A stretch of 64,000 bases of DNA from Mycolicibacterium aurum (lineage in GTDB: Bacteria; Actinomycetota; Actinomycetes; Mycobacteriales; Mycobacteriaceae). The notes beneath the pieces are model-generated. The model was not told the origin of the DNA, made no database searches, and was given only the letters and a program-made list of their open reading frames with translations. This document shows positions 7,979-17,575 of the stretch, one piece after another (the first letter of the stretch is position 1; every line of letters starts with the position of its first letter). The DNA lies in NCBI RefSeq assembly GCF_900637195.1, contig NZ_LR134356.1, forward strand, positions 248,001 through 312,000. Reading direction: 5' to 3'. A program made the position numbers and the translations under genes.

Positions 7979-9175
7979 GTGACGGTAGGCGCAGCGCCGG
8001 TGGCGGACGGGAGCACCGAGGACACCGTGGGCGGGACCCGCGGGTTCCTGCCCGCAGTCGAGGGCTTGCGCGCCTGTGCGGCCATCGGTGTCGTCGTCAC
8101 CCACGTCGCGTTCCAGACCGGCCAGAGCGGCGGCGCCGTGGGACGCATCCTCGGCCGCTTCGACCTCGCGGTGGCGGTCTTCTTCGCGCTGTCGGGCTTC
8201 CTGCTGTGGCGGGGCCATGCCGCCGCGGCCCGGGGGCTGCGGCCACGTCCCGCGACGGGCCACTATCTGCGGTCGCGCATCGTGCGCATCATGCCCGGCT
8301 ACCTGGTCGCGGTGGTGGTGATCATGTCGCTGCTGCCCGAGGTGAACGCCGACTTCACGGTGTGGCTGGCGAACCTGACGCTGACCCAGATCTACGTGCC
8401 GCTGACGCTGACCGCCGGTCTGACGCAGATGTGGAGCCTGTCGGTGGAGATGAGCTTCTATCTGGCGCTGCCGCTGCTGGCCCTGCTGGCCCGGCGGCTG
8501 CCCGTCGGTGCCCGCATACCGGTGATCATCGGGACCGCCGTGGCGAGCCTTTTCTGGGCGTACATCCCGTTCGACCCGGCGTCCGGCCACAACCTGTGGA
8601 ACTGGCCGCCGGCGTTCTTCTCGTGGTTCGCCGCCGGGATGGTGCTGGCCGAGCTCACGGTCAGCCCGGTCGGCTGGGCGCACCGCCTGGCGCGGCGACG
8701 GCTGGTGATGGCGATGATCGCCGCGGCGGCCTTCCTGGTGGCGGCGTCGCCGCTGGCGGGCCGGGAAGGCCTGCACCCCGGAACGATCGGGCAGGTGACG
8801 CTGAAGACCGCGATGGGGGCGATCGTGGCGGGCGCGCTGCTCGCCCCGCTGGTGCTGGACCGCCTCGACACGTCGCACCGGATCCTGGGCAGCCCGACGA
8901 TGGTGACGTTGGGGCGCTGGTCCTACGGCCTGTTCGTGTGGCACCTCGCTGCGCTGGCGATGGTGTTCCCGGTGATCGGGGCGTTCGCGTTCAACGGACA
9001 CTTCACCATCGTGCTGGTGTTGACGGTGCTGTTCGGTTTCGCGATCGCCGCGGTCAGCTACGCGCTGGTCGAGTCGCCGTGCCGGAACGCGTTGCGGCGC
9101 TGGGAACGACGCCACGATCCGACGCCGCTGGACTCATCGGTCACTGCAGAGATCGAGCCTGCCGTCGCGCGATGA
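7979..9175 (+). CDS. Acyltransferase 3 family membrane protein (Rv0228-like)
   Basis: This 398-residue integral membrane O-acyltransferase of the acyltransferase-3 type transfers acyl or acetyl groups to envelope sugars or lipids. The opening motif 'FLPAVEGLRACAAIGVVVTH' carries the family Arg and catalytic His. The motif 'FFALSGFLLWRGH' follows near residue 75, then 'LRSRIVRIMPGY' and 'QMWSLSVEMSFYLALPLLA', all standard for the family. About ten transmembrane helices are visible. The GTG at 7979 is chosen because the family match begins about 20 residues later; the longer upstream frame reads as non-coding. The gene is divergent from DUF3068 and converges with the ligase gene, overlapping it by 35 bases. 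Confidence 0.88.
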   Translation: MTVGAAPVADGSTEDTVGGTRGFLPAVEGLRACAAIGVVVTHVAFQTGQSGGAVGRILGRFDLAVAVFFALSGFLLWRGHAAAARGLRPRPATGHYLRSRIVRIMPGYLVAVVVIMSLLPEVNADFTVWLANLTLTQIYVPLTLTAGLTQMWSLSVEMSFYLALPLLALLARRLPVGARIPVIIGTAVASLFWAYIPFDPASGHNLWNWPPAFFSWFAAGMVLAELTVSPVGWAHRLARRRLVMAMIAAAAFLVAASPLAGREGLHPGTIGQVTLKTAMGAIVAGALLAPLVLDRLDTSHRILGSPTMVTLGRWSYGLFVWHLAALAMVFPVIGAFAFNGHFTIVLVLTVLFGFAIAAVSYALVESPCRNALRRWERRHDPTPLDSSVTAEIEPAVAR

Positions 9176-10628
9176 CCTCGTCGCGGACGGCCGAGCGGCG
9201 CGCCTTGCCGGCGTCGTCGCGCAACGGACGGTCGGTGAATTCGACCGTGCGGGGCACCTTGTGGGACGCGATGCGCTCGGAAAGGAATGCGATCACCCCC
9301 GCTTCGTCCAACTCGGCGGCCGATCCCGGTGCAGATTGCACGATCGCGTGCGGCACCTGCCCGAGGTCGTCGTCGGGCAGGCCGACCGCGAGGCTCGACA
9401 GCACGTGCGGATGCTCGGCCAGCGCCGACTCGATCTCGGCGGGATACACGTTGCGCCCGCCGACGGTGAACATGTCGACCCTGCGGTCGTTGAGGTAGAG
9501 GTAGCCGTCCTCGTCGAAATACCCGAGGTCGCCGAGGGAATCCCAGCCGTCACGGGACTTCGCGTCGCTGCCGATGTAGCGGTACGTGGGTCTGCTGCCC
9601 GGCGCGGGTCTCATGTAGATCTCGCCGGGGACTCCGGGCGGGCAGTCGTTGCCGTCGTCGTCGAGCACCCTCATCTCGCCGGCGACGACGACACCGACCG
9701 AGCCGGGGTGGTCCAGCCACTGGGTGCCGGAGATGAATGTCAGCGCCTGTAACTCCGTGCCGCCGTACAGCTCCCACACCGCCTCGGGACCCACGATGTC
9801 GATCCACGCCTGCTTGACCGCGGGCGGACACGGCGACGCCAAGTGCCAGAACCGGCGGATCGACGACAGGTCGTAGGCGTCCGGGTGGGCGCGGTAGACG
9901 GGTAGCAGGCGCTGCATGATCGTCGGCACCGTCGCCAGGAACGTGACCTTGTGCTCGGTGACCAGCCGCAGGAACTCCGCGGGTTCGAAGCGGGGCATCA
10001 CCACCAGGTGATGGCCCTGCAGCAGTCCGATGGCGAATGTGGTGAAACCCGTGTTGTGGCTCAGCGGCACCGAGATGAGGTTGACGTCTCCAGGCTGCGC
10101 ACCCAGCGGTGCGCCGATCGCGGCGGGCACCCGGCTGTCGTTGCCCGCCTCGATCAGCTTGGGCCGGCCGGTACTCCCGCCAGAGGCCATCGACTTCCAC
10201 ACCGGCGACACCGCCTCCGGCAGTGGCGCATCGGAGAAATCGGCGGCAACAGTGGTCGCGTCAGCGGTCACGTCGAGGGTGACGCCGGTCGGGTCCTGCC
10301 GCCCGACGAGGATCGCCGGCCGGCGGAGCTCGAGCAGGGCGGCCAGTTCGGCGTCCGGCAGGCGCGCCGACAGCGGCTGCGGGACCGCGCCGAGCTTCCA
10401 GCAGGCCACCACCGAATACACCCACTCCAGCGAGTTGGGCAGCACGATCGTGACGTAGTCGCCGACGCCGACGCCCGCGGACGCGAATTTCCGGGCCAGC
10501 CGGTTGGTGGTCGCGTCCAGTTCCGCCCGGGTCACGGTGACGCCATCGCATGTTGCGGCGGGTGCGTCAGGTGCCTGCGCGGCCAGCTCCGAAACCTGCG
10601 TGCCGATGGGCGGAACGGGTGCTGTCAT
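9141..10628 (-). CDS. Acyl-CoA synthetase (class I adenylate-forming enzyme)
   Basis: This enzyme of about 495 residues activates a carboxylic acid with ATP and probably forms a CoA thioester. The phosphate-binding motif appears as 'SMASGGSTGRPKLIE' near residue 155. The A5-type motif is 'ELYGGTELQA', the A7 Asp region is 'SLGDLGYFDEDGYLYLNDR', and the hinge and A8 motif are 'GGRNVYPAEIESAL'. The C-terminal Lys lies in 'SHKVPRTVEFTDRPLRDDAGKARR'. The ATG at 10628 directly follows the stop of aftD; ATG codons at 10637 and 10649 are alternatives. Being just downstream of aftD, it may share its transcript. The substrate is unknown. Confidence 0.9.
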   Translation of the reverse strand: MTAPVPPIGTQVSELAAQAPDAPAATCDGVTVTRAELDATTNRLARKFASAGVGVGDYVTIVLPNSLEWVYSVVACWKLGAVPQPLSARLPDAELAALLELRRPAILVGRQDPTGVTLDVTADATTVAADFSDAPLPEAVSPVWKSMASGGSTGRPKLIEAGNDSRVPAAIGAPLGAQPGDVNLISVPLSHNTGFTTFAIGLLQGHHLVVMPRFEPAEFLRLVTEHKVTFLATVPTIMQRLLPVYRAHPDAYDLSSIRRFWHLASPCPPAVKQAWIDIVGPEAVWELYGGTELQALTFISGTQWLDHPGSVGVVVAGEMRVLDDDGNDCPPGVPGEIYMRPAPGSRPTYRYIGSDAKSRDGWDSLGDLGYFDEDGYLYLNDRRVDMFTVGGRNVYPAEIESALAEHPHVLSSLAVGLPDDDLGQVPHAIVQSAPGSAAELDEAGVIAFLSERIASHKVPRTVEFTDRPLRDDAGKARRSAVRDEVIARRQARSLQ

Positions 10629-10629
10629 G

Positions 10630-13600
10630 TCAGCCATCTTCGCTGTCACTCGCGCTGTGCCGGTCCGAATCGGTGAACGTCATCGTCGACACCGCCACGG
10701 CCACCACCGACAACAGCGCCAGGAACTGCACACCCGCCGAGTGGCCCACGTATCCGTCGACTGAACGCCACGGGTTCTGGCTCAGCGCCGCGCCTGCGAG
10801 GATCAGCCCGAACGCGGCGGTGCCGACGGTCAGCCCGTCGCGCAGTCGGTGCCGTCGGCGCAGCAGGTAGCGCGCGCCCACCGCGGCGCCCGCCGCGAGT
10901 ACTCCGACGAGACCCGAGATGACGCCTGCCGCAACAGCTGTCGCCGCTCCGATCACGAGTGGACGCGGGTGCCACGGCCGTGCGGCGGGGGCCGGCGGCC
11001 CTGGCCGCCGCATCGGCACGAAGGCCAGCAGCAACAGCAGCGGTAGCACCGCGAGACCGCCGATCAGCCCGGCCCGGTAGGTGGCATTGGACGCGAAGTC
11101 CAGCGTGACGGTTCCCTGGGTTCCGGCGGGCACCACCCAGCCCTGCTGCCAACCGTTGACGGTGACGGGCGCCAGCGTCACACCGGCGTCGTCGCGGGCC
11201 ACCCATCCTGGGCTGGAGCTTTCGGGCACCACCAGGATGCGGGCCGCCTCGGACGGACCGAGTGACACCTCACGGTGGTCGTTGCTCCACTGCTCGACGG
11301 CCACGGGTGACGTTGTCGCCGGGACGATCTCGCGCGCCCGCGGCGTCGCGAGCTGCACGCCGTCGACGATCAGCGCGGGGCCGGGGCTGATCAGCAATTC
11401 CTGTTGGCCGGCAGGCAGGGCGATGGGCTCGGTGCGACACGGGCGAGCCGGTACCGGCCGCCCGTCGAGCAGGTCGCCCACCGTGGTGGTCACCGAGGTC
11501 TGCACGAACTCCCCGGCGACGCCGATGACCGGTCCCCGTCCGCAGGGCAGGCTGATGCCACGGGCGCGGTTGGCGTCGGCGTCGGCGGCGCCGATCGGTG
11601 CGCCGCGTCCGTCGAGCGCGACGATCTCGGCCAGTCCCGGCGGCTTGAGCTGGTCGAAACCGAGGGACGTGCGGTCGATGACGTCATCCCAGTCCAGAAG
11701 CCACACCCTGATCGAATCGGTGGTTCGGGGGTGCAGCGCGAAGGTCTGGGTGCCTTCGTCCATGCGGCGCACCTGGGGCCCGTCGCCGAGATCGACGGCG
11801 ATCATCGTCGGATGTGCCGGCAGCACAGATGAACTGGGCGTCACCCGGATCGCCGCGACGCCGGTCGGTCGCGGCAGCCTGAGCTCCAGCACGGGCGGCT
11901 TGCGTGGCTGTACCGACCGCTGTGGCGCCGTCCACGCCGTGTCGGGGTCGCCGTCGGTGGCGGCGTACGCGGAGCCCAGCACGTCGATCGGATCGGCGTC
12001 GCCGACCGCTCTCGTCGCCCCTGGAGCAGCGATGAGGTCGGCGAGATTGGGTCCCTGACGGGCGCGCACCCAGACCGTCGGTGTCACCGGCGTCGGCTCG
12101 GGCACCGTCAGGGTTCTGCTCAGGTTCACCGGCTCCTCCGAGGCGAGCGCCATGGCCGCCGAACACCGGGTGCCGGAGGGGCTCTCGGCGCACCCGGCGC
12201 GGCCCAGCAGTTCCGAACCGAGATCCCACTGGGCGACCGCAGAACCCGGAGGCGGAGCAGGGACGTCGACGGTGTGGCGCAGGTTCACCGGGTTGGCGAA
12301 CCCGTTGGCGTCGTACTGGGTCAGGCTGATGTCGGTGATGCCGAATTGCACACCGGGAGAGTTGTCGTCGGTTCCCGTCGCGGTGATCCGCACCCACGGC
12401 GACTCGCCGTAGGGCAGGGCGACGGTCAGCGGTGTGCCGGGCTCGTCGAACCGGACGGTGCTGGTGCCGTTGACGGTCGACACCTCGAGGCGGCGGACCT
12501 GCGCACCGACCGCGGTGGCACTCGGGGTGATCGTGAGAGTGGCGTTGGTGACGGGACGGTCGAGGTCGACCTGAAGCCACTGACCGACGGCGGTCTGCAA
12601 CGCGTTGGACACCCAGCTCGTGGAGGCGTCCCCGTCGATCGCCGCGGCGGGGCCCGACGACGGCGACACGTTGGGCAGCGCGGTCGAATCCGACGAGGCG
12701 CTCGACACCGAGACCCGGCCACCGTCCCATTGCCCGTACACGAGATCGGCACCGGTGGAGGGATAGTCGGGCACCCGGTTGAACGTGTTGCGTGCATCGC
12801 CCGGCGCACGGATCGCCGACGAATGGTCGTCGACTCTGCCGTAATCGGTTTCGCGTGCCGTCGGGGTATCGGTGACTGTGACGAGCGGCGCGGGCAGCCC
12901 TGCGCGCAGCGCGTCCTGGGTCAGGAGCATGGGCCCCAGCGGCGGCCGGCCGGCGAGCGCGCGACGTTCATTGAGCCGCAGCAGCGATTCGGGTCCGCCG
13001 TCCACGCGCGCCATGGTGCCGGCGTCGACGGCATACGGTGTCAGAACGCCCTTTCCGGCCGGAGCTGCGCCGTCCACGCGGTAGATCTCCACCGCGGGGT
13101 ACCGGGGCCGCAGCCCGCTGTCGGTCACGAATCCGGCCAGCGTGCCGGGACCCACCGGCTCACCGAACTCGGCGACCCTGGTGAGCCCGGGCGAGCCGTC
13201 GATCGCGCGATGCACGAGGATGGGACGGGCCGATCGCGACGTGTCGGGGTCCAGATCGTTGCGCACCACGACGTATGAGATACCTTGCTGGACAAGGGTT
13301 TCGGCGAGCCCTTCGGACGGCCTTCCCGCGGCGAACAGGCGTTGCACCGAGTCCAGCGCCCGGATCGTCTCCGGTGGGGTGAGCGGGATGGAATCGCGCA
13401 CCCCCCACGCACTGTCGCCGAGCACCTGCAGTGGTTCGTCGTGGCTGTTGCCCCACACCTGGGTGGCGAAGGGTGCCCCCGGCGCGACGAGCACCCGGCC
13501 GCCGGAGTTGTTGTCGTCCAGCCACTTCGCGGTGTCGTGCCAGTACTGCGGGATCGCGTCGAACGTGCCCGACGGGGCGAGCCGCCCGGTCCACGCCAGT

Positions 13601-14811
13601 GCGGTCGCCGCGGTCAGTGCGGCGAGCAGCACGATCCCGACCGCGACCCGCTTGTCGTTCTCCGGGTGCGCGAACGCGTTACGCCACACGGGTCGCGGTG
13701 CGCTGCCGGGCAACGGTATCCGGCCCAGCAGATGCGCCAGGCCGAGTGCGAGCGGCAGCCGCAGCAGCGGTTCCAGCTTGTGCAGGTTGCGCAGCGGGGT
13801 GCCGTCCGCGTCCAGGAAGACCTGCACGTAGTGGGCGACCGGTGACCCGAGGCCGCCCGAATAGCCTGCTGCCAACAGCACCACGCCCGCCAACAGCATG
13901 GTGATCAACCGCCCCCGGGCAGGCATCCCGGCCAGCGCGAGACCGGCAAGGCCGCCGGCGGCCACCAGAGTCGTCGCCAGCACCGCCACCGATCCGGTCA
14001 CCAGCGGCGCACCCGCGGTCGCCGTCGGCGCCACGTACGGCGTCCACGCCCCGGTGCCCCGCAGCATCTCGGTCAGCGACATCCACTGCGTGGTCACACC
14101 AGAGGACTCGATGAAATCCAGGAACGGTGGGCTGATGCGTCCGAGGTGCAGCAGCGCGATCACCCACCACGCCACCGCCAGCGCGACACACGGCACCCAC
14201 CACGCCACGAAGCGCCACCACACCCGGGTCGGGCGGTGACAGGCCAGCCACACGGCCGCGCACAGGCACGCGGTCAGCGTCGCCACGGCATTGACCGCGC
14301 CCATCAGCGCGATCGCCAGCGCCGAGCGGGCGGCAAGTGTCCGCACGCGCGGGTCCCCCCGCAGCGCGACGATGACCGGGAGCAGCACCCACGGCGCGAG
14401 CATCATCGGCAGCGTCTCCGACGAGATCGCGCCGAGCGTCGTCAGCACCCGCGGCGACAACGCGAAGGCGACGGCGCCGAGCACCCGCGAGGTCGTGCTG
14501 CCGATGCCGAGCACTTCGGCGACCCGGACCACGCCCCAGAACCCGACCACGAGCAGCACTGCCCACCACAGCCGCTGCGTCACCCAGCCGGGGAGCCCCA
14601 GGACGTCACCGGCCAGGAAGAACGTGCCGTGCGGGAAGAGGTAGCCGTAGGCCTGATTCTGCGCCTGGCCGAACGGCAACTCGCTATTCCACAGGTGGAA
14701 CGCGCGCGCGAGGAAACGCAGGGGATTGGCGGTGAGATCGAGCTTGGTGTCGGGGGAGATCTGGCCGGGTGACTGGGCGAACGTCAGGACCAGAGCCGCC
14801 GCGGCGACCAC
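10630..14811 (-). CDS. aftD: Alpha-(1->3)-arabinofuranosyltransferase AftD
   Basis: This is a giant GT-C glycosyltransferase of about 1393 residues that adds arabinofuranose from decaprenyl-phospho-arabinose to arabinogalactan and lipoarabinomannan at the outer face of the inner membrane. The N-terminal membrane part carries 'SPDTKLDLTANPLRFL', with the acidic residues typical of the active-site loop, and the conserved 'GQAQNQAYGYLFPHGTFF'. The long C-terminal periplasmic part has discoidin-like carbohydrate-binding modules ('DGDASTSWVSNALQTAVG', 'DGDPDTAWTAPQRS'), and a last helix pair closes the protein. The length fits M. tuberculosis AftD (1400). GTG at 14811 is the first usable codon, but homology seems to begin about seven residues earlier at a CTG (14832). 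Confidence 0.94.
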   Translation of the reverse strand: MVAAAALVLTFAQSPGQISPDTKLDLTANPLRFLARAFHLWNSELPFGQAQNQAYGYLFPHGTFFLAGDVLGLPGWVTQRLWWAVLLVVGFWGVVRVAEVLGIGSTTSRVLGAVAFALSPRVLTTLGAISSETLPMMLAPWVLLPVIVALRGDPRVRTLAARSALAIALMGAVNAVATLTACLCAAVWLACHRPTRVWWRFVAWWVPCVALAVAWWVIALLHLGRISPPFLDFIESSGVTTQWMSLTEMLRGTGAWTPYVAPTATAGAPLVTGSVAVLATTLVAAGGLAGLALAGMPARGRLITMLLAGVVLLAAGYSGGLGSPVAHYVQVFLDADGTPLRNLHKLEPLLRLPLALGLAHLLGRIPLPGSAPRPVWRNAFAHPENDKRVAVGIVLLAALTAATALAWTGRLAPSGTFDAIPQYWHDTAKWLDDNNSGGRVLVAPGAPFATQVWGNSHDEPLQVLGDSAWGVRDSIPLTPPETIRALDSVQRLFAAGRPSEGLAETLVQQGISYVVVRNDLDPDTSRSARPILVHRAIDGSPGLTRVAEFGEPVGPGTLAGFVTDSGLRPRYPAVEIYRVDGAAPAGKGVLTPYAVDAGTMARVDGGPESLLRLNERRALAGRPPLGPMLLTQDALRAGLPAPLVTVTDTPTARETDYGRVDDHSSAIRAPGDARNTFNRVPDYPSTGADLVYGQWDGGRVSVSSASSDSTALPNVSPSSGPAAAIDGDASTSWVSNALQTAVGQWLQVDLDRPVTNATLTITPSATAVGAQVRRLEVSTVNGTSTVRFDEPGTPLTVALPYGESPWVRITATGTDDNSPGVQFGITDISLTQYDANGFANPVNLRHTVDVPAPPPGSAVAQWDLGSELLGRAGCAESPSGTRCSAAMALASEEPVNLSRTLTVPEPTPVTPTVWVRARQGPNLADLIAAPGATRAVGDADPIDVLGSAYAATDGDPDTAWTAPQRSVQPRKPPVLELRLPRPTGVAAIRVTPSSSVLPAHPTMIAVDLGDGPQVRRMDEGTQTFALHPRTTDSIRVWLLDWDDVIDRTSLGFDQLKPPGLAEIVALDGRGAPIGAADADANRARGISLPCGRGPVIGVAGEFVQTSVTTTVGDLLDGRPVPARPCRTEPIALPAGQQELLISPGPALIVDGVQLATPRAREIVPATTSPVAVEQWSNDHREVSLGPSEAARILVVPESSSPGWVARDDAGVTLAPVTVNGWQQGWVVPAGTQGTVTLDFASNATYRAGLIGGLAVLPLLLLLAFVPMRRPGPPAPAARPWHPRPLVIGAATAVAAGVISGLVGVLAAGAAVGARYLLRRRHRLRDGLTVGTAAFGLILAGAALSQNPWRSVDGYVGHSAGVQFLALLSVVAVAVSTMTFTDSDRHSASDSEDG

Positions 14812-14860
14812 CCACAGCCAGCGCCGCGACAGCGGCTGGATCGGCGAACTGGGTATCGAA

Positions 14861-15034
14861 CTACGTCCGGTCGCCGTACTCGACCCTGTTGAGCACCGAC
14901 GACGCCGGATCGCCCGCTTGCAGCGGAGGCTTCGTGTCCTGCTGCACCATCAGCGTCACACCGAACACGGCAGCCGCGCCGAGCAGCAGGCCGACGACGA
15001 TACTGGCGGCTGCGGGCACGAGAAACCGATCCAT
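14861..15034 (-). CDS. DUF2613 small membrane/secreted protein (Rv0236A-like)
   Basis: This 57-residue protein consists of one hydrophobic segment ('LVPAAASIVVGLLLGAAAVF') and a short polar tail ending 'NRVEYGDRT'. It matches the DUF2613 family found immediately upstream of aftD in mycobacteria. It lies 49 bases upstream of the AftD GTG and surely shares its transcript. Its constant pairing with aftD suggests an accessory role in arabinan synthesis, though this is unproven. TAGGTT on the minus strand lies six bases before the ATG, consistent with a leaderless start. Confidence 0.87.
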   Translation of the reverse strand: MDRFLVPAAASIVVGLLLGAAAVFGVTLMVQQDTKPPLQAGDPASSVLNRVEYGDRT

Positions 15035-15058
15035 GCGGCCAACCTAGCACGGGGCCGG

Positions 15059-15547
15059 TCAGGGCCCTGGCGGCACGATCAGCACTGGGCGGTGACCCCG
15101 GCGCAGCACGTGGTCGGCGACGCTGGACTGCAGTAACGACCGGAAACCGGTGGTGGCGCGGGTGCCGGTGACGATCAGATCGGCATCCAGTTCGTCGGCG
15201 GCATCGATGATGGTCTGCCACACCGTGTACGTCGCGGCCCGGCGCATCGGCTCGGCACGCAGACCCGCGGTCAGCGCCAGTTCCAGGCCCTCGTCGTTGA
15301 TGCGCTGCGCCTCTGCCAGCGCGATGTCGACCTCGTCGTCGGGGGTCGGGTCGGGCGGCCCGTCGAGGTCGAAGTCGTAGGAGCCCGGCTCGGGACCCCG
15401 ATCCATCGGCGACCACACCGTCAGCACCACAGCGCGATCGGCGGTCAGGAACCGGCCGGCGTAGGTCACGGCGCGGCGCGCGGTCGGCGACCCGTCGAAG
15501 GCGATGACCATCACGGTCTTCTTGTCCCGATGCTCGGGGCTGGTCAT
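15059..15547 (-). CDS. Universal stress protein
   Basis: This 162-residue cytosolic protein has a single UspA domain. It begins 'KTVMVIAFDGSPTARRAVTYA', and the ATP-binding signature near the C-terminus reads 'VTGTRATTGFRSLLQSSVAD', i.e. G-x2-G followed by a G/S-rich phosphate loop. Such proteins bind ATP and help cells under hypoxia, starvation or redox stress. The ATG at 15547 is preceded by AGGAG at about seven bases; the longer upstream frame is not needed. The gene lies 24 bases before the DUF2613 gene, so it may head the DUF2613-aftD transcript, or aftD may have its own leaderless promoter. Confidence 0.9.
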   Translation of the reverse strand: MTSPEHRDKKTVMVIAFDGSPTARRAVTYAGRFLTADRAVVLTVWSPMDRGPEPGSYDFDLDGPPDPTPDDEVDIALAEAQRINDEGLELALTAGLRAEPMRRAATYTVWQTIIDAADELDADLIVTGTRATTGFRSLLQSSVADHVLRRGHRPVLIVPPGP

Positions 15548-15663
15548 CGCCGCTCCTGTTCGTCGTGTGTCGCCGGTAAGAATATTTGGTCGCGGCACGC
15601 GCTCAGCCACCCCGGCTCAGCTGGGATGACGATGGCGACATAGATCGAGCCTGCTATTGCCGT

Positions 15664-15669
15664 TAGGGT
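15664..15669 (+). promoter_or_regulatory. -10 box of lpqI
   Basis: TAGGGT matches TANNNT and stands eight bases before the ATG at 15678, which suggests a leaderless lpqI transcript. Confidence 0.45.
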
Positions 15670-15677
15670 CGGGACGC

Positions 15678-16880
15678 ATGGCCGAGCCACGGATGTTCCC
15701 CAGTGCCCTGATCGGGGTGCTGGCGGCGTCGGCGCTTCTGGTGGTGGGCTGTACCGCGACCGCCGCGCCCGAGCCGCCCGCACCGACCGACGCGATCCGT
15801 CCGATGGCGGCCGGACCGATGCCGGGTGCGCCCGCCGCACCCCCGCCGGCCGCTCCGGTCTGCGGTGACCCCGCCGCGGTGGTCGCGGCCATGTCCACCC
15901 GCGACAAACTCGCCCAGCTGCTCATGGTCGGCGTCACCGGCGCGGCGGACGCCCGCGCCGTGGCCGAGAACCATCACGTCGGCGGCATCATGATCGGCAG
16001 CTGGACCGACCTGTCGATGCTGTCCGACGGGTCCCTGCCCGACATCGCGGCCAACGCCGGCCCGCTGCCCCTCGCGGTGAGCGTGGACGAGGAGGGCGGC
16101 CGGGTCTCCCGACTGTCCGGCGTGATCGGCTCGCAGCCGTCGCCGCGCGTCCTCGCCGAGACCAACACTCCCGAGCAGGTCTACGCGATCGCCCTCGACC
16201 GCGGCCAGAAGATGCGGGCCCGTGGCATCACCGTCGACTTCGCCCCCGTCGTCGACGTGACCGATGCCCCCGATGACTCCGTCATCGGCGACCGCTCGTT
16301 CGGCGCCGACCCGGCCACGGTCACCGACTACGCCGGCGCGTACGCCCGCGGGCTGCGCGACGCCGGCCTGCTGCCGGTCCTCAAGCATTTCCCGGGGCAC
16401 GGCAACGCCTCGGGCGACTCGCACGCCGGTGCCGTCACCACCCCGCCGCTCGAGGCGCTGCAGGGCGGCGATCTGGTCCCGTACCGGACGCTGACCACGC
16501 AGGGACCCGTCGGTGTCATGGTGGGCCACATGCAGGTGCCCGGCCTGACCGGCAGTGAACCTGCCAGCCTCAGCCCGGCCGCGTACGCGCTGCTGCGCTC
16601 CGGCGACTACGGCGGCCCCCCCTTCGGAGGGCCGGTGTACACCGACGACCTGTCGGGCATGCAGGCGATCTCGGACCGGTTCGGGCCCGCCGACGCGGTG
16701 CTGCGCGCATTGCAGGCCGGCGCCGACGTGGCGTTGTGGCTGACCACGGCAGAGGTTCCCGCGGTGCTCGACGGGCTCGAGAGCGCCGTCGCCGCCGGCG
16801 AGTTGACGATGTCCGGGGTGGACGCCTCGGTGATGCGAATCGTCGCGACCAAGGGCCCGTCACCGCGCTGCGGGGGCTGA
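15678..16880 (+). CDS. lpqI: Lipoprotein beta-N-acetylhexosaminidase LpqI (NagZ family)
   Basis: This 400-residue GH3 enzyme removes N-acetylglucosamine from muropeptides during peptidoglycan recycling. It is exported and lipid-anchored: the signal ends in the lipobox 'LLVVGC', with the Cys near residue 25, and a Pro/Ala-rich tether follows. The catalytic domain opens with 'MSTRDKLAQLLMVGV'. The NagZ signature 'KHFPGHGNASGDSHAG' starts at residue 236 and contains the catalytic Asp/His dyad (near D247 and H249). The nucleophile Asp is probably in 'YTDDLSGMQAI' near residue 323. Length and place match M. tuberculosis LpqI (Rv0237). The TetR gene follows 64 bases on. Confidence 0.95.
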   Translation: MAEPRMFPSALIGVLAASALLVVGCTATAAPEPPAPTDAIRPMAAGPMPGAPAAPPPAAPVCGDPAAVVAAMSTRDKLAQLLMVGVTGAADARAVAENHHVGGIMIGSWTDLSMLSDGSLPDIAANAGPLPLAVSVDEEGGRVSRLSGVIGSQPSPRVLAETNTPEQVYAIALDRGQKMRARGITVDFAPVVDVTDAPDDSVIGDRSFGADPATVTDYAGAYARGLRDAGLLPVLKHFPGHGNASGDSHAGAVTTPPLEALQGGDLVPYRTLTTQGPVGVMVGHMQVPGLTGSEPASLSPAAYALLRSGDYGGPPFGGPVYTDDLSGMQAISDRFGPADAVLRALQAGADVALWLTTAEVPAVLDGLESAVAAGELTMSGVDASVMRIVATKGPSPRCGG

Positions 16881-16944
16881 TCTGCCGACAGTTGCTTACC
16901 CTGTGGTGGGGAACGTGTCGGATATCGGTCAGGAGAGGCGCACG

Positions 16945-17574
16945 ATGGCAGGTGGAACCAAACGGTTGCCGCGTGCTGTCCGTGAGCAACAGATGCTCGA
17001 TGCGGCCGTCGAGATCTTCTCGGTCAACGGCTACCACGAGACGTCGATGGATGCGATCGCCGCCGAGGCGCAGATCAGCAAGCCGATGCTCTACCTGTAC
17101 TACGGCTCGAAGGAAGAGCTCTTCGGCGCCTGCCTCAACCGGGAACTGACCCGGTTCGTCGACGAGGTGAACAGCAACATCGACTTCGATGCGCCGCCGA
17201 AGGAACTGCTGCGGACCGCGGTGCTGGCGTTCCTGAAGTACATCGACGCCCACCGGGCATCGTGGATGGTGCTCTATACGCAGGCCACCAGCTCACAGGC
17301 CTTCGCCCACACGGTCCGGGAGGGCCGGGAACGGATCATCGAGCTCGTCGGGCGCCTGTTGCGGTCGGGCACCCGTTTCCCGGAGCCCGACACCGATTTC
17401 GACATGATGGCGGTCGCGCTGGTGGGCGCCGGCGAGGCGATCGCGTCGCGGGTGAGCACGGGCGACGCCGACGTCGACGAGGCGTCGGAGCTGATGATCA
17501 ACCTGTTCTGGCTCGGCCTCAAAGGCGCGCCGTCGACGGTGGACGTCGACGCCACCGCGGCCATCTCGAGCTAG
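16945..17574 (+). CDS. TetR-family transcriptional regulator (Rv0238-like)
   Basis: This 209-residue TetR repressor has an N-terminal helix-turn-helix spanning about residues 14-60 ('ILDAAVEIFSVNGYHETSM'-like text, then 'ISKPMLYLYYGSKEELF'). The C-terminal ligand domain contains 'LVGAGEAIASRVS'. An AGGAGAGG ribosome site precedes the ATG at 16945; an upstream GTG at 16903 is less likely. The gene converges with htdX-fabG4, two bases apart. Its closeness to genes for 3-hydroxyacyl dehydratase, ketoreductase, thiolase and acyl-CoA dehydrogenase, whose promoters share a TTAC-N6-GTAA palindrome, makes it the best local candidate for their regulator. That link is inference. Confidence 0.9.
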   Translation: MAGGTKRLPRAVREQQMLDAAVEIFSVNGYHETSMDAIAAEAQISKPMLYLYYGSKEELFGACLNRELTRFVDEVNSNIDFDAPPKELLRTAVLAFLKYIDAHRASWMVLYTQATSSQAFAHTVREGRERIIELVGRLLRSGTRFPEPDTDFDMMAVALVGAGEAIASRVSTGDADVDEASELMINLFWLGLKGAPSTVDVDATAAISS

Positions 17575-17575
17575 C

